The notes below the pieces were generated by a model. It did no database searches. It saw only the letters and a list, made by a program, of their open reading frames with translations, and was not told the origin of the DNA. Positions 1 to 8,207 of a DNA stretch of 64,000 nucleotides are shown one piece after another; position 1 is the first letter of the stretch; each line of letters starts with the position of its first letter. The stretch comes from Actinoplanes utahensis (GTDB lineage Bacteria; Actinomycetota; Actinomycetes; Mycobacteriales; Micromonosporaceae). Where the stretch lies: positions 1 through 64,000 of the forward strand of contig NZ_BOMZ01000010.1 in NCBI RefSeq assembly GCF_016862455.1, given 5' to 3'. Position numbers and translations under genes: made by a program.

Positions 1-127
1 CCCGGACATCCCCCGGGTGCGGGTCATGCATGCCCGTCCCGGTCACCCCGGCAGGCGTCCCTCCCGGACATCCCCCGGGTGCGGGTCATGCATGCCCGTC
101 CCGGTCACCCCCGGCTGGTTGTCACTG
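1..127. repeat. Two tandem copies of a dispersed intergenic repeat
   Basis: The first 62 bases are repeated almost exactly from 63 on. Each copy contains the core CATGCATGCCCGTCCCGGTC followed by ACCCC. A third copy, matching positions 50-127 over about 78 bp with a handful of mismatches, lies at 8050-8127. No convincing coding frame runs through it, although both strands are open because of the composition. It looks like a dispersed non-coding repeat; no transposase or flanking target duplication is visible. The window edge may cut further copies. Confidence 0.8.
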
Positions 128-495
128 CCGACCAACTTGCTTGCCCGCCGGTTGTCAATCTTGCGCGGTGGTGGTGAATCGGTTCGCCCGAAACTCACTA
201 GATCTCGGGCGCAAGGGGTGAATCCGTCGCGGGCGGGCGGGTTTTCGTCCGCTGGATCGGATCCGGTGACCGCCCCTCAGCCTTCCGCCCCTGGGCACCG
301 CCGCCCCGTCCATGCCGCCGGGACAGGAACCGGACGGGCGGCACCCTGCAGCGGCACGAACCGAGCTACAGCGAGCCGGTCAGCATGTCGCCGCTCCACG
401 GACACGATCGATGACGCACCGTCCACGCTCCCGCCGACGGAAGCAGTGGAGGAGATCCGGCGGGAGGCAGGGGTGCGACGGGCCCGGAGCCGGGA
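128..495. other. Gene-free stretch with one weak stem-loop
   Basis: No frame here has recognisable protein features; the open frames are shadows of the methyltransferase gene and compositional noise. A 9-bp perfect inverted repeat (428-436 with 458-466, loop of 21) lies 30 bases downstream of the methyltransferase stop. It could end that transcript, but the loop is long and no T-run follows. Confidence 0.4.
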
Positions 496-1059
496 TCAGT
501 ACCGGCGGGTGGCCAGAGTCAGATGGGTGCCGGCCGGGATCCGGACGGAGATCAGGCGAGGGTCGTCGGCCAGCGACCGCTCGACCCGGCGGACGATCGC
601 CTGATGTTCCGGGTCGGGGTAGAGGGCCGGGCTCATGTCGTCGACGAGCAGGACGGCACCGGGAGCCAGCGCGTTCAGGGTCAGTTCGAGTCCGGTCCAC
701 TTGCCCGCCACCGCGTCCGCGAAGATCAGGTCGAACCGCCCGAGGGTCGGCAGAACCTCCCCCGCGTCGCCCTCGACGAACGTCACGAACGACGGCCACG
801 ACGCCTCGCTGACCGCCTTCACCAGGTCCGCATCCAGCTCGACAGTGGTCACCGTGACGTCGTCGCGGTCGGTGAGACCGCTCACCAGCCAGGCCGTACC
901 GACTCCGGATCCGGTGCCGAGCTCCAGGATCCTGCCGTTCCGCGGCACGGCGGCGGCCAGCACCGCCAGCATCGGCCCGGCCGGATCCTCGCACGACGCC
1001 GTGAATCCCAGCCTCTCGGCCCGCCGCGAAGCCTCAGCCACCAGCACAGGAACGCTCAT
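496..1059 (-). CDS. O-methyltransferase family protein (SAM-dependent)
   Basis: The 187-residue protein has the size and layout of the class I catechol-O-methyltransferase-like family. Motif I is ILELGTGSGVGTAWL, then an acidic residue in VTTVELDADL, then VEGDAGEVLP and DLIFADAVAGKW. The FADA stretch stands where related enzymes bind metal and substrate. I chose the ATG at 1059 because MSVPVLVAEA fits the family N-terminus and the extra upstream residues look non-coding. It is expected to be cytosolic. The substrate cannot be inferred, and no biosynthetic neighbours help. The gene appears monocistronic. Confidence 0.8.
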   Translation of the reverse strand: MSVPVLVAEASRRAERLGFTASCEDPAGPMLAVLAAAVPRNGRILELGTGSGVGTAWLVSGLTDRDDVTVTTVELDADLVKAVSEASWPSFVTFVEGDAGEVLPTLGRFDLIFADAVAGKWTGLELTLNALAPGAVLLVDDMSPALYPDPEHQAIVRRVERSLADDPRLISVRIPAGTHLTLATRRY

Positions 1060-1509
1060 CGTCCACTCCCGGATCCACCATCGACGATGGTTCTGCAGCC
1101 CGATGCTGCCGTCCACCCCGACCTCCGGTCAACCGATTTCAGCGTTGAAAAGGCGGGCCGCTCGGCCGGGATGGGACTCCGGGGATGACGGTCCGCCGGA
1201 CCGGTCCGCCGCCCCGGGAGGATTCGGCTTCCGCCGGAACGCGAGGCGCTGCGGTGCCACCACCACCGCGGACCAGCTGTTCACGATTGACAGATGGCCC
1301 GGCGCCAGGTCGCACCGCCGCTCGCCATGAGCTGCCGAGATCGCGCCACCCTCGCCATCAACCGCCAGGACCGCGCGACCACTCGCCATGAACCGCCATG
1401 AACCGCCGAGACCGCGCCACCGCTCGCCACGAACCGCCAGGACCGTCGCAGGGAGGCGCCGCGGGTGCGCGGGGCCGAAGCTCTCCTGCGGTCTGCTCCG
1501 GAGGCTCCG
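1060..1509. other. Gene-free stretch containing an imperfect tandem repeat
   Basis: Between the methyltransferase start and the stop of the repeat-protein gene there is no supported gene. Within it, 1319-1450 holds about four imperfect units of roughly 31 bp built on CGCTCGCCATGAACCGCC and GACCGCGCCAC. A minus-strand frame of 86 codons over 1129-1389 has no family resemblance and was not accepted. The promoter of the methyltransferase should lie just above 1060, but no clear hexamers were found. Confidence 0.4.
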
Positions 1510-2784
1510 TCAGGGGACCCCGGCGGCGGTGAGGAGGGCGGTCATCGCGGGTCGGGGCAGCTGGGGGTTCGCGGCGGCGGGAGTGGCCGTCGCCGGGTCG
1601 TCGAGGAGTTCGAGGATGCGGCGTTCGGGGAGGCGTGGATCGTCGGCCACGGCGGCACGGACCGCCGGATCGGGATCGTGGCTGAGCTGGTCGATCAGCG
1701 GCGCGGGGGCGGCGTCGTCGTAGCGGGCGAGGGCGCGGGCACGGGGTTCCGGCGACGATGCGAGGCGCGCGAGACCCGTACACGGAAAGGTCGGGTGTCG
1801 CAGCAGATCGTCGTCGTCGCTCTCCAGGTGGGTGCGCAGCAGCAGGTCGGGGGGCGCCGCCGGCTGGTGCTCGCAGAGCAGCAGCCGCACCGTGGGGTCG
1901 GTGTCGGCCGCGAGCGCCGCGATCAGATCAGCCGGGAGTTCCGGGTGGCAGGCGGCGCTGCGCCGTAGTCCGATGTGGGCTGAACGCGCGCATCGGCGCA
2001 GTTCGTCCGGCCCGGCCGCGAGGACCCACGCGGGGACGGGCAGTTCCGGCCCGATCTCGACGGGGATCGCGGCGCGCTGTTCCTCGGTCAGCCCGGGTCG
2101 CATCGACACGGCGAGCCGGACCTGCGGCTCCGGGTCGGTGGCCAGGACGCCGACCCATGCGGCCGGTAGTTCCGGGTCGGCGGCGGCCTGGGCGCGGTTC
2201 CACGGGGAGGTGCTTTCGGCGAAGGATACGGCCTGGTCACGGCCCATGGTGGCGGGCTGGGCCGGGGTGTGGCGGAGGAGTGCCCGGGCGGCGTCGGCGA
2301 TGCGGGGGTGCGGGTCGCGGGCGAGTGCCACGATCACGTCGCGGGGTGTGCCGGGCAGGTAGGTGAGCATGTCGCGGACGACCGGCTCGGGATGGTCGGC
2401 GAGGCGGCGGTACGCCCACGTGGGCAGCGGGTCGGCCCACCGGTCGGCGGGTCCTTCGATGACGGCGTGCAGCACCGCGATGCTCAGGTCGCCGACGAGC
2501 CGGGCCCGCTGCGCCCCGGTGGCGCCGGAGCTCCGGGCCAGGGCCTCCCGCAGCTGCGGGTCGGGATGCGCGGCGAGCGCGTCGAACGCCGCGTCGGTGA
2601 ACCCCCGACGGCCGGGCGCGGCGGGGAAGGTGGTGAGGTCCTCGATGTCCAGCCGATCGTCGGCGGCCAGCCGGAGCAGCGCCTCGACGGGGAGCGCGGG
2701 GTTGCGGGCCAGACCGTGCAGTCGCGCACGGGTCAGGTCGGGGATCGGCACGAGGAACGACCTTACGAAACGGCCCGCGTTCAA
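1510..2784 (-). CDS. HEAT/leucine-rich-variant repeat protein
   Basis: The 424-residue protein is made of about fifteen short helical repeats. The recurrent pattern is A-x-H-P-x-L-x-x-x-L-x-x-L-A-x-D-x-x-P-x-V-R, seen in AAHPDPQLREALA, ADHPEPVVRDML, ATDPEPQVRLAVS and SHDPDPAVRAAVA. This is the signature of the LRV/HEAT-like repeats common in actinomycete proteins that act as protein-protein scaffolds. There is no signal peptide or membrane segment, so it is probably cytosolic. No catalytic domain is present, and no neighbour suggests a partner. The start shown is the first one and has a weak ribosome binding site. Confidence 0.7.
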   Translation of the reverse strand: MNAGRFVRSFLVPIPDLTRARLHGLARNPALPVEALLRLAADDRLDIEDLTTFPAAPGRRGFTDAAFDALAAHPDPQLREALARSSGATGAQRARLVGDLSIAVLHAVIEGPADRWADPLPTWAYRRLADHPEPVVRDMLTYLPGTPRDVIVALARDPHPRIADAARALLRHTPAQPATMGRDQAVSFAESTSPWNRAQAAADPELPAAWVGVLATDPEPQVRLAVSMRPGLTEEQRAAIPVEIGPELPVPAWVLAAGPDELRRCARSAHIGLRRSAACHPELPADLIAALAADTDPTVRLLLCEHQPAAPPDLLLRTHLESDDDDLLRHPTFPCTGLARLASSPEPRARALARYDDAAPAPLIDQLSHDPDPAVRAAVADDPRLPERRILELLDDPATATPAAANPQLPRPAMTALLTAAGVP

Positions 2785-2865
2785 GCCAGCAGGTATGCGC
2801 CCGCGCCGACGGGGACCCGGGCCGGCGGCGTGTCGCCACCGGCCCGGGTCCCCGGGAATCGCGTG

Positions 2866-3753
2866 CTAGACGGGGCAGGAGCTGCGGTAGTCGGAGATCG
2901 ACGTGCTGCTCGGGCCGGGGCAGATGAACTGGCTGTACCGGGTGTCGTTGTCGACCCACCGCTTCAGCCAGGCGACCGCCTGCACCGCGGTCGGGGTATT
3001 GGTGCTCTGCGGGAAGAAGTGGCTGGCGTTGTTCAGTTCCAGGTACGACTTCTCCGCCGACGCCGGGATGCTGTTGTAGAACGGGATCGAGTGGCTGGAC
3101 ACCGACGCGATGCTGTCACTCTCGCCGCCGATGATCAGGGTCGGCACCCGCAGCTCCGACCAGGACTTGTCCAGGTTCCACGGGGCGAGCGGGATCGCGG
3201 CCTGCAGTGACGGCCGGTCGCTGGCGGCTTCGAGGCTGCCGCCGCCGCCCATCGAGTGGCCGCCGACGGCGAGCCGGCTGGCGTCCACCCGGTTGCGCAC
3301 CGAGCTGCGCTGGGTGAGGTAGTCGAGCGCGGCCAGCAGCTGGTCGCCGCGGGAGGCGGGCTGGTCGGAGGTGGTGTTGGTCTCGATGCCGATGACCACG
3401 AAGCCGTGCGAGGCCAGGCGCGGGCCGAGCCAGGAGATGCTGGACCAGTACGCGGTGAAGCCGGGCGAGATGGCGATCGCCCCGAACGTGCCGTCCGCGG
3501 TCGTGGTCGGGTAGTAGATCTCGCCGCCGCCGAAGCCGGTCGCGGCCAGGTTGGAGACCGAGGTCTGGCTGACCGCGTACGGTCCGCGGGAGGCCTGGAG
3601 GGCGGAGAGCGTCGGCGCGGGGCCCCGCTCGTACGGGTTCTCGGCGGCCTCGGCGCTGTGGGCGACGGCGACACCACCGGCGACCATGGTCAGAGTCGTT
3701 ACCGCCGTGAGCAGCATGCGGCGGGCCTTACCGGGGACAGATGTCCGGTGCAC
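2866..3753 (-). CDS. Secreted polyester hydrolase (cutinase/PETase-like, alpha/beta hydrolase)
   Basis: This 295-residue precursor resembles the polyester hydrolases of Thermobifida, leaf-compost cutinase and Ideonella PETase along its whole length. It has a signal peptide ending near AHSAEAA (residue 37), then NPYERGPAPT and GFGGGEIYYPT. The nucleophile is Ser167 in GHSMGGGG, Asp213 lies in GGESDSIAS and His245 in NNASHFF, completing the triad. The oxyanion-hole pair is Phe99 (usually Tyr) and Met168. Cys278 and Cys293 match the conserved C-terminal disulfide of the family. Trp193, in PWNLDKSW, sits at the substrate-binding aromatic. The start is a GTG with AGGAGAAT six bases before it. The family hydrolyses cutin and synthetic aliphatic or aromatic polyesters outside the cell; activity on PET itself is not established here. 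It is divergent from a LAL regulator. Confidence 0.93.
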   Translation of the reverse strand: MHRTSVPGKARRMLLTAVTTLTMVAGGVAVAHSAEAAENPYERGPAPTLSALQASRGPYAVSQTSVSNLAATGFGGGEIYYPTTTADGTFGAIAISPGFTAYWSSISWLGPRLASHGFVVIGIETNTTSDQPASRGDQLLAALDYLTQRSSVRNRVDASRLAVGGHSMGGGGSLEAASDRPSLQAAIPLAPWNLDKSWSELRVPTLIIGGESDSIASVSSHSIPFYNSIPASAEKSYLELNNASHFFPQSTNTPTAVQAVAWLKRWVDNDTRYSQFICPGPSSTSISDYRSSCPV

Positions 3754-3928
3754 GTCGATTCTCCTAATCTTTGGGGGAATCGGATCGACGAGCGCCAGTT
3801 TCGACAGGGTTCCGGGGCCTACGCATCGGCGAAATCACCGGCGCTCTGTCATGAGGACGCAACATCTTGGAAATTTCATCCACCGAAATGCTCTTCCGCC
3901 GGGACGCCGGGCAGGGAACACTCGCCGC
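3754..3928. promoter_or_regulatory. Divergent promoter region, polyester hydrolase / LAL regulator
   Basis: This 175-bp gap separates two divergently transcribed genes and must carry both promoters. It is locally less GC-rich than the flanks, with AT-rich stretches around 3763-3775 and 3858-3895. I could not assign -10 and -35 hexamers with confidence. If the LAL protein controls the hydrolase, its binding site should be here. Confidence 0.5.
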
Positions 3929-6742
3929 ATGATTGATGCACCGGCAGTGCAGAAACTTGAGCTCGCCGGGCGGGCGGCCGCCCTCACCGAGATCGGCCGC
4001 CTGACCTCGGCGGCGGCGACCGGCCGCGGCGGTCTCCTGATCATCTCGGCCGGCCCCGGGGAGGGCCGCACCGCCCTGCTCCAGGCGGTCGCGGACTCGT
4101 TCCGGGACGCGGCGCCGAGCAGACGACGGGCACGGGGCTGGACGGTCCTCACCGCCGCGGGGCACGCCGACGAGCGCGATCACCCGTACACCGGACTGAC
4201 CAGCCTGCTCATCGACATCAGTGACCGGATCACCGACCTGGCCCCGGCGCCGCGCGCGGCGGTCGCCGGGCTCCTCGCGGGTGAGCTGCCCGGCGATGCC
4301 CTCACGGCCGGTCTCGCCACGATCTCCCTGCTGCGCACGGCCGCCCGCACCGCCCCCGTCCTCTGCCTGATCGACGACGCCCACCTGCTCGACCCGGACT
4401 CCTGGCGCGCGATCGCCTTCGCCGCGCGCCGCATCGGGCGGGAACGGATCGCCGTCGTGGGCACCGTCCCGGCCGGCAGCGAACCGGGCGGCCAGCCGGT
4501 GCACCGCCTGGCGCCGCTCTCCCCCGCCGCCGCCCGGCAGATCCTCGCCACGCACGCCCCGGACCTGGCCGAGGACGTGGCCGGCACGCTCACCGAGATC
4601 GCCGCCGGGCACCCGGCCGCGCTGATCGACCTGGCCGGCGCCCTCTCCCCGGAACAGCGCCGCGGTTACGCGCCGTTGCCGGAGACGCTGCCCGCGGACA
4701 GCCCGCTGCGCCGCCGCCTCGCCGCCGAACTCGACGCGCTCCCGCCCCGCACCCGGCGCCTGCTGCTGCTCGCGGCCGCCGCCCCGGAGGCCTCCCCGGA
4801 CACCCTGCTCGCCGCCGCCGGCGTCACGGAACCGTCCCGGCCGGCGGTCCGTGCCCGATCCACCAGCCCGGGACAGTCCCCGGAACCGGCCGGGGCCGCC
4901 CGGCTGGAGGACTTCACCGCGGCGGAGGACGCGGGGCTGGTCACCGTCACGGCGGCGGGGGTGCGGTTCCGGGGACCGCTGATGCGGGCGGTGGCGTACG
5001 CGGAGATGCCCGTCGCCGCACGCCGGACCGCCCACGCCGCGCTCGCCGAGGTCTTCGCGGCGCGGGGCGCCGGCCTGCCCGCACTGCTGCACCGGGCCGC
5101 CGCCGCCACCGGACCGGACGCCGCCCTGGCCCGGGAGCTGTCCCGGGCCGCACGGACCGCGGATCCGCTGGTCGCCGCGGAGGCGCGACGGTACGCGGCC
5201 GCCCTCTGCCCGACCCCCGCCGAACAGGCCGCCCTGCTCCTGGACGCCGCCCGCGACTCCTGGCTGGCGGGCCGCCCGCACGAGGCCGGCCGGCTGATCC
5301 GCCGGATCCCGGCGGCCGCCGGCAGCGCCCGGGTCCGGGCCCGCGGCCTGACCGCCGAGATGAGCCTGCCGGAGGGCCGTCCCGGCGCCCGGGACGTGCT
5401 GCTGGACGTCGCCGCCGAACTCGCCGAATCCGACCCCGGCACCGCCCTGGAAGCACTCGCGCTCGCCGGCGAGTCGGCGTGCCGGTCCGAGGAGCAGGTC
5501 CGCTACGCCGCGCTCGCCCGCCGGGTCGCCGCCGGCGAACGCGGCGACGAGCCGCCCGCGGTGAGCCTCGCGTTCCACCATGTCGCCGGTCTGGCCTGCA
5601 TCGCCGACGGAGACGAGCCTTCGTCCTTCGTACGTCTCCGCCAGGCCGTCGCCCTCGCCGACCGGGTCGCCGAACCGCGGCCCCTGCTGCGTGCCGCCAC
5701 CGCGGGCATCCTGGTCGGTGACGCTCGCCGCGCCGCCGCGCTGGCCGGCCGGGCCGCCGTGCTCGCCCGGGAGCAGGGTGCGTCGGTGCTGGTCCCGCAG
5801 GCCCTGGAGATGGCCGCCCTGGCCGGGATGGCCGCCGGTGACTACCCGGCGGCGAACGAGGCCGCGATGGACGGCGCGGCGGTCGCCCGGTCCACCGGCC
5901 AGCCGGTCCTGGCCGGCACCCACCTGGCGGTCCTGGCCGTGCTCGCCGCCCTGGTCGGCGACCGGGAGACCACCCTGAACCGGATCGCGATGGTCGGCGA
6001 CGGCCCGTCCCGCCCGCTGTGCGAGTGGGCCCTCGCGCTGCTCGACCTGGTCGACGGCCGCTGCCCGGCCGCCGCGGAGCGCCTGATCGCCGTGGTCGCC
6101 GGGCCACCCGGACCGGGTACGGCGCTGCTGCGCGTCGCGGTCGTCCCGCATCTGCTGGAGGCCGCCGCGCAGACCTCGGCCCGGGCCGCGGTCCAGCCGG
6201 TGGCCGGCGCGTTCGATCAGTGGGCCGGCCGCACCGGGCAGCCGAACTGGCTGGCGCTGCGGGACCGCTGCCGGGCGCTGCGGGCCGACGACGGGGATGA
6301 CGCGTTCCGGTATTTCGAGGCGGCGCTCGGGCACGACGGCGAGGCCGGTTTCCCGCGGGCGCACACCGAGCTGCTCTACGGCAGGCTGCTACGCCGTCGG
6401 CGCCGGCACGTGGAGGCGCGCGCCCACCTGCGGCGGGCCGCCGAGACGTTCCGGGCGCTCGACGCGGAGCCGTGGGCGGCCCAGAGCGTCCAGGAGCTGC
6501 GCGCCGCCGGGGAACGCGTGGAGGCCGCCGCGCCGGCCGGCCCGGAACTGACCGCCCAGCAGGAGCGGATCGCGTCCCTGGTCGCCGGGGGCGCCACCAA
6601 CCGGGAGGTCGCCCAGGAGCTGCACCTGAGCCCGCGAACCGTCGACCACCATCTGCGCAACGTGTTCGCCCGCCTGGGCGTCCGCTCCCGCACCGAGATG
6701 GCCCGCCTGCTCGCCACCGGCTCCGGGCTGGCGGCCCACTGA
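3929..6742 (+). CDS. LuxR-family transcriptional regulator of the LAL type (AAA-like ATPase plus HTH)
   Basis: The 937-residue protein starts at ATG 3929; the frame is open further upstream but that stretch overlaps the promoter and the neighbouring signal peptide gene. The N-terminal third is an ATPase domain with a Walker A-like AGPGEGRT (41-48) and Walker B CLIDDAH. Next comes a long alanine/leucine-rich helical (TPR-like) region. The C-terminus is a LuxR DNA-binding domain with LTAQQERIASLVAGGATNRE and SPRTVDHHLRNVFARLG. The Walker A motif is unusual: Arg replaces the catalytic Lys and Ala replaces the first Gly, so ATP hydrolysis may be weak or absent. LAL regulators usually activate adjacent carbon-use or secondary-metabolite genes. 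The divergent polyester hydrolase is the obvious candidate target, by position only. Confidence 0.88.
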   Translation: MIDAPAVQKLELAGRAAALTEIGRLTSAAATGRGGLLIISAGPGEGRTALLQAVADSFRDAAPSRRRARGWTVLTAAGHADERDHPYTGLTSLLIDISDRITDLAPAPRAAVAGLLAGELPGDALTAGLATISLLRTAARTAPVLCLIDDAHLLDPDSWRAIAFAARRIGRERIAVVGTVPAGSEPGGQPVHRLAPLSPAAARQILATHAPDLAEDVAGTLTEIAAGHPAALIDLAGALSPEQRRGYAPLPETLPADSPLRRRLAAELDALPPRTRRLLLLAAAAPEASPDTLLAAAGVTEPSRPAVRARSTSPGQSPEPAGAARLEDFTAAEDAGLVTVTAAGVRFRGPLMRAVAYAEMPVAARRTAHAALAEVFAARGAGLPALLHRAAAATGPDAALARELSRAARTADPLVAAEARRYAAALCPTPAEQAALLLDAARDSWLAGRPHEAGRLIRRIPAAAGSARVRARGLTAEMSLPEGRPGARDVLLDVAAELAESDPGTALEALALAGESACRSEEQVRYAALARRVAAGERGDEPPAVSLAFHHVAGLACIADGDEPSSFVRLRQAVALADRVAEPRPLLRAATAGILVGDARRAAALAGRAAVLAREQGASVLVPQALEMAALAGMAAGDYPAANEAAMDGAAVARSTGQPVLAGTHLAVLAVLAALVGDRETTLNRIAMVGDGPSRPLCEWALALLDLVDGRCPAAAERLIAVVAGPPGPGTALLRVAVVPHLLEAAAQTSARAAVQPVAGAFDQWAGRTGQPNWLALRDRCRALRADDGDDAFRYFEAALGHDGEAGFPRAHTELLYGRLLRRRRRHVEARAHLRRAAETFRALDAEPWAAQSVQELRAAGERVEAAAPAGPELTAQQERIASLVAGGATNREVAQELHLSPRTVDHHLRNVFARLGVRSRTEMARLLATGSGLAAH

Positions 6743-6745
6743 CCC

Positions 6746-6807
6746 GGGCAGGTCTCAGCTCACGGGCGGGTCTCAGTTTGCGGGCAGGGGCTCAGCTCGC
6801 GGGCAGG
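6746..6807. repeat. Short tandem repeat, three units of 18-19 bp
   Basis: Three near-identical units built on GGGCAGGTCTCAGCTCAC begin at 6746, 6764 and 6782, followed by a partial fourth at 6801. They fill the space between the LAL stop and the convergent small gene, and run into the last codons of the latter, so the repeat determines part of its C-terminus. Confidence 0.7.
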
Positions 6808-7208
6808 TCGAGGTCGGACCAGCGCTCGGCGAGCCGGCGGCGGCAGGCGACCAGGTGCCCGGCCAGGATGCCGGGGTGGCCGCCGCGCACGCACACGTCG
6901 GCGCCCGCGGTCAGGACGCCGGAGACCAGCTCGGCCGGGGCCCAGTCGTCGATCAGGGCGATGACCCGGGTGTCGTGCGGCAGCGCCGCCCGGGCCAGCC
7001 GCACGTCGGGCACGGTCGCGCCGCTCAGCACCACCAGGTCGCCCGGCTGGACCGCGTCGAGGTCGGGAACCGACCGCATGTGCCAGCCGGACGGCAGGTG
7101 CTGCGGCAGGCCGGCGACCCGGCTGAGCCGGCCGAGGACGGCGACCACGGGCTGGGCGGCGGGAGCCGTCCCCTCGGTGGCCGCATCGTGGTCGAGCTGC
7201 ACAAGCAT
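6792..7208 (-). CDS. Hypothetical protein resembling a degenerate receiver domain
   Basis: This 138-residue protein has no close family that I recognise. Its second half reads like the end of a response-regulator receiver fold: a beta strand TRVIALIDDW where the conserved Thr/Ser would sit, a helix, then GADVCVRGGHPG where GADDYLxKP is usual, then a final amphipathic helix. The phosphoacceptor position falls in the hydrophobic strand GDLVVLSGAT, without an Asp, so phosphorylation is unlikely. No DNA-binding domain follows. It is convergent with the LAL gene and 108 bp downstream of the phosphatase gene. It is soluble and short. Assignment as a pseudo-receiver is inference. Confidence 0.55.
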   Translation of the reverse strand: MLVQLDHDAATEGTAPAAQPVVAVLGRLSRVAGLPQHLPSGWHMRSVPDLDAVQPGDLVVLSGATVPDVRLARAALPHDTRVIALIDDWAPAELVSGVLTAGADVCVRGGHPGILAGHLVACRRRLAERWSDLDLPAS

Positions 7209-7316
7209 GGTGGTCTTCCCCTCGCTGGGTCCCTCGTGTGATCTCCACGATTCGCCCCGTGCCTGTGCGCCACCATGTGCTGATCCTGTGCGTTGGATGT
7301 CAACCCCGGGCCGGGT

Positions 7317-7889
7317 TCATCCAGGCGCGTTCCAGGTGGTCAGCACCGGGTCGTCGCCGTGCTCGAAGCCGAGCACCGACAGGGTCGCGGTGTCGAGCTT
7401 GAGCAGCCCGCCGGCCGCCGGCGGCAGACCGATCCAGCGGGCTCCGGCGACCCGCAGGCAGTGCCCGTGCGCGACCAGGGCCACGTCGCCGCCGGTCAGC
7501 AGCTCCCGGGCACGTGCCAGGACCCGGTCCAGGCGGGCGCCGGCCTGCTCCGGGGACTCGCCGTTCGGGCAGCCGTCGGTCCACAGCGACCAGCCGGGCC
7601 GCGTCCGGCGGATCTCCCGGGTGGTCACGCCCTCGTAGTCGCCGTAGTGCCATTCGGCCAGGTCGTCGACCACCTCGGTGACGCTGAGCCCGGCCAGCTC
7701 GGCGGTGTGCAGCGCCCGCCGCCGCGGGCTGGACAGCACGGCCGCGAACTGCCGGCCCGCGATCCGTTTCCCCACCACACCGGCCTGCCGTTCGCCTTCT
7801 TCGGTCAACGGCAGATCGGTGTACGAGGTGTGCCTCCCGTTGGCACTCCACTCCGTCTGCCCGTGCCGGATCAACACGATCTCCGCCAT
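7317..7889 (-). CDS. Histidine phosphatase family protein (phosphoglycerate-mutase-like)
   Basis: The 190-residue protein begins MAEIVLIRHGQTEW, the RHG motif carrying the phosphorylated histidine. It continues with the arginine in SSPRRRALHTAE, the acid region LAEWHYGDYEG and the second histidine in VALVAHGHCLR, so all four catalytic elements are present. The family includes broad phosphomonoesterases and phosphoglycerate mutases; this sequence looks like the broad-specificity (CobC/GpmB-like) branch. Start ATG 7889 is set by GAGGAGGGTT just upstream. Codons further upstream are open but lack family similarity. Confidence 0.88.
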   Translation of the reverse strand: MAEIVLIRHGQTEWSANGRHTSYTDLPLTEEGERQAGVVGKRIAGRQFAAVLSSPRRRALHTAELAGLSVTEVVDDLAEWHYGDYEGVTTREIRRTRPGWSLWTDGCPNGESPEQAGARLDRVLARARELLTGGDVALVAHGHCLRVAGARWIGLPPAAGGLLKLDTATLSVLGFEHGDDPVLTTWNAPG

Positions 7890-8207
7890 GAACCCTCCTC
7901 GTTCCCCGGCCTTCCTACCCGATGCGCGGGGCGCCGAGACGTCGCGGCCCGGTACTGCTGAGACCGCTGTCCGCTTCCGGTCCGCGGCGCTTCTCTCACA
8001 CCACGCTCCGGTACGGGCCACGCAGCGTCCCGTGCCTCGCGGCGGCAACGGCAGGCGTTCCCTCCCGACCGTCCCCCGGTTCCGGCTCATGCATGCCCGT
8101 CCCGGTCACCCCCGGCTGGTCGTCACTGTCGTCTCGAGCGCCTTGAGACAGCAGCCACCACCAGCCGGACCGAACCGCGACCGACCGGGAGCCGCACCAC
8201 ACGGGGT
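7890..8207. other. Gene-free stretch carrying the third copy of the dispersed repeat
   Basis: There is no supported gene between the phosphatase start and the small membrane-protein stop, both on the minus strand. The dispersed repeat (separate entry) occupies 8050-8127. The phosphatase promoter should be within the first 100 bases; no confident hexamers were seen. Confidence 0.45.
8050..8127. repeat. Third copy of the dispersed 78-bp repeat
   Basis: This block aligns with 50-127: GGCAGGCGT(T)CCCTCCCG, then CCCCCGG, then the identical core CTCATGCATGCCCGTCCCGG with flanking TCACCCCCGGCTGG and TCGTCACTG. About 8 kb separates it from the first two copies, and the surrounding genes are unrelated. 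It therefore moved or was maintained as a separate element. The core holds the 6-bp palindrome ATGCAT. Confidence 0.85.

Noticed and set aside
1129..1389. Minus-strand frame of 86 codons upstream of the methyltransferase
   Set aside because: No similarity, overlaps a tandem repeat and lacks a ribosome site.
3764..6364. Minus-strand open frame of 866 codons under the LAL regulator
   Set aside because: Low-complexity Gly/Arg/Ala content and no family motifs; the plus strand codes a clear LuxR-type protein.
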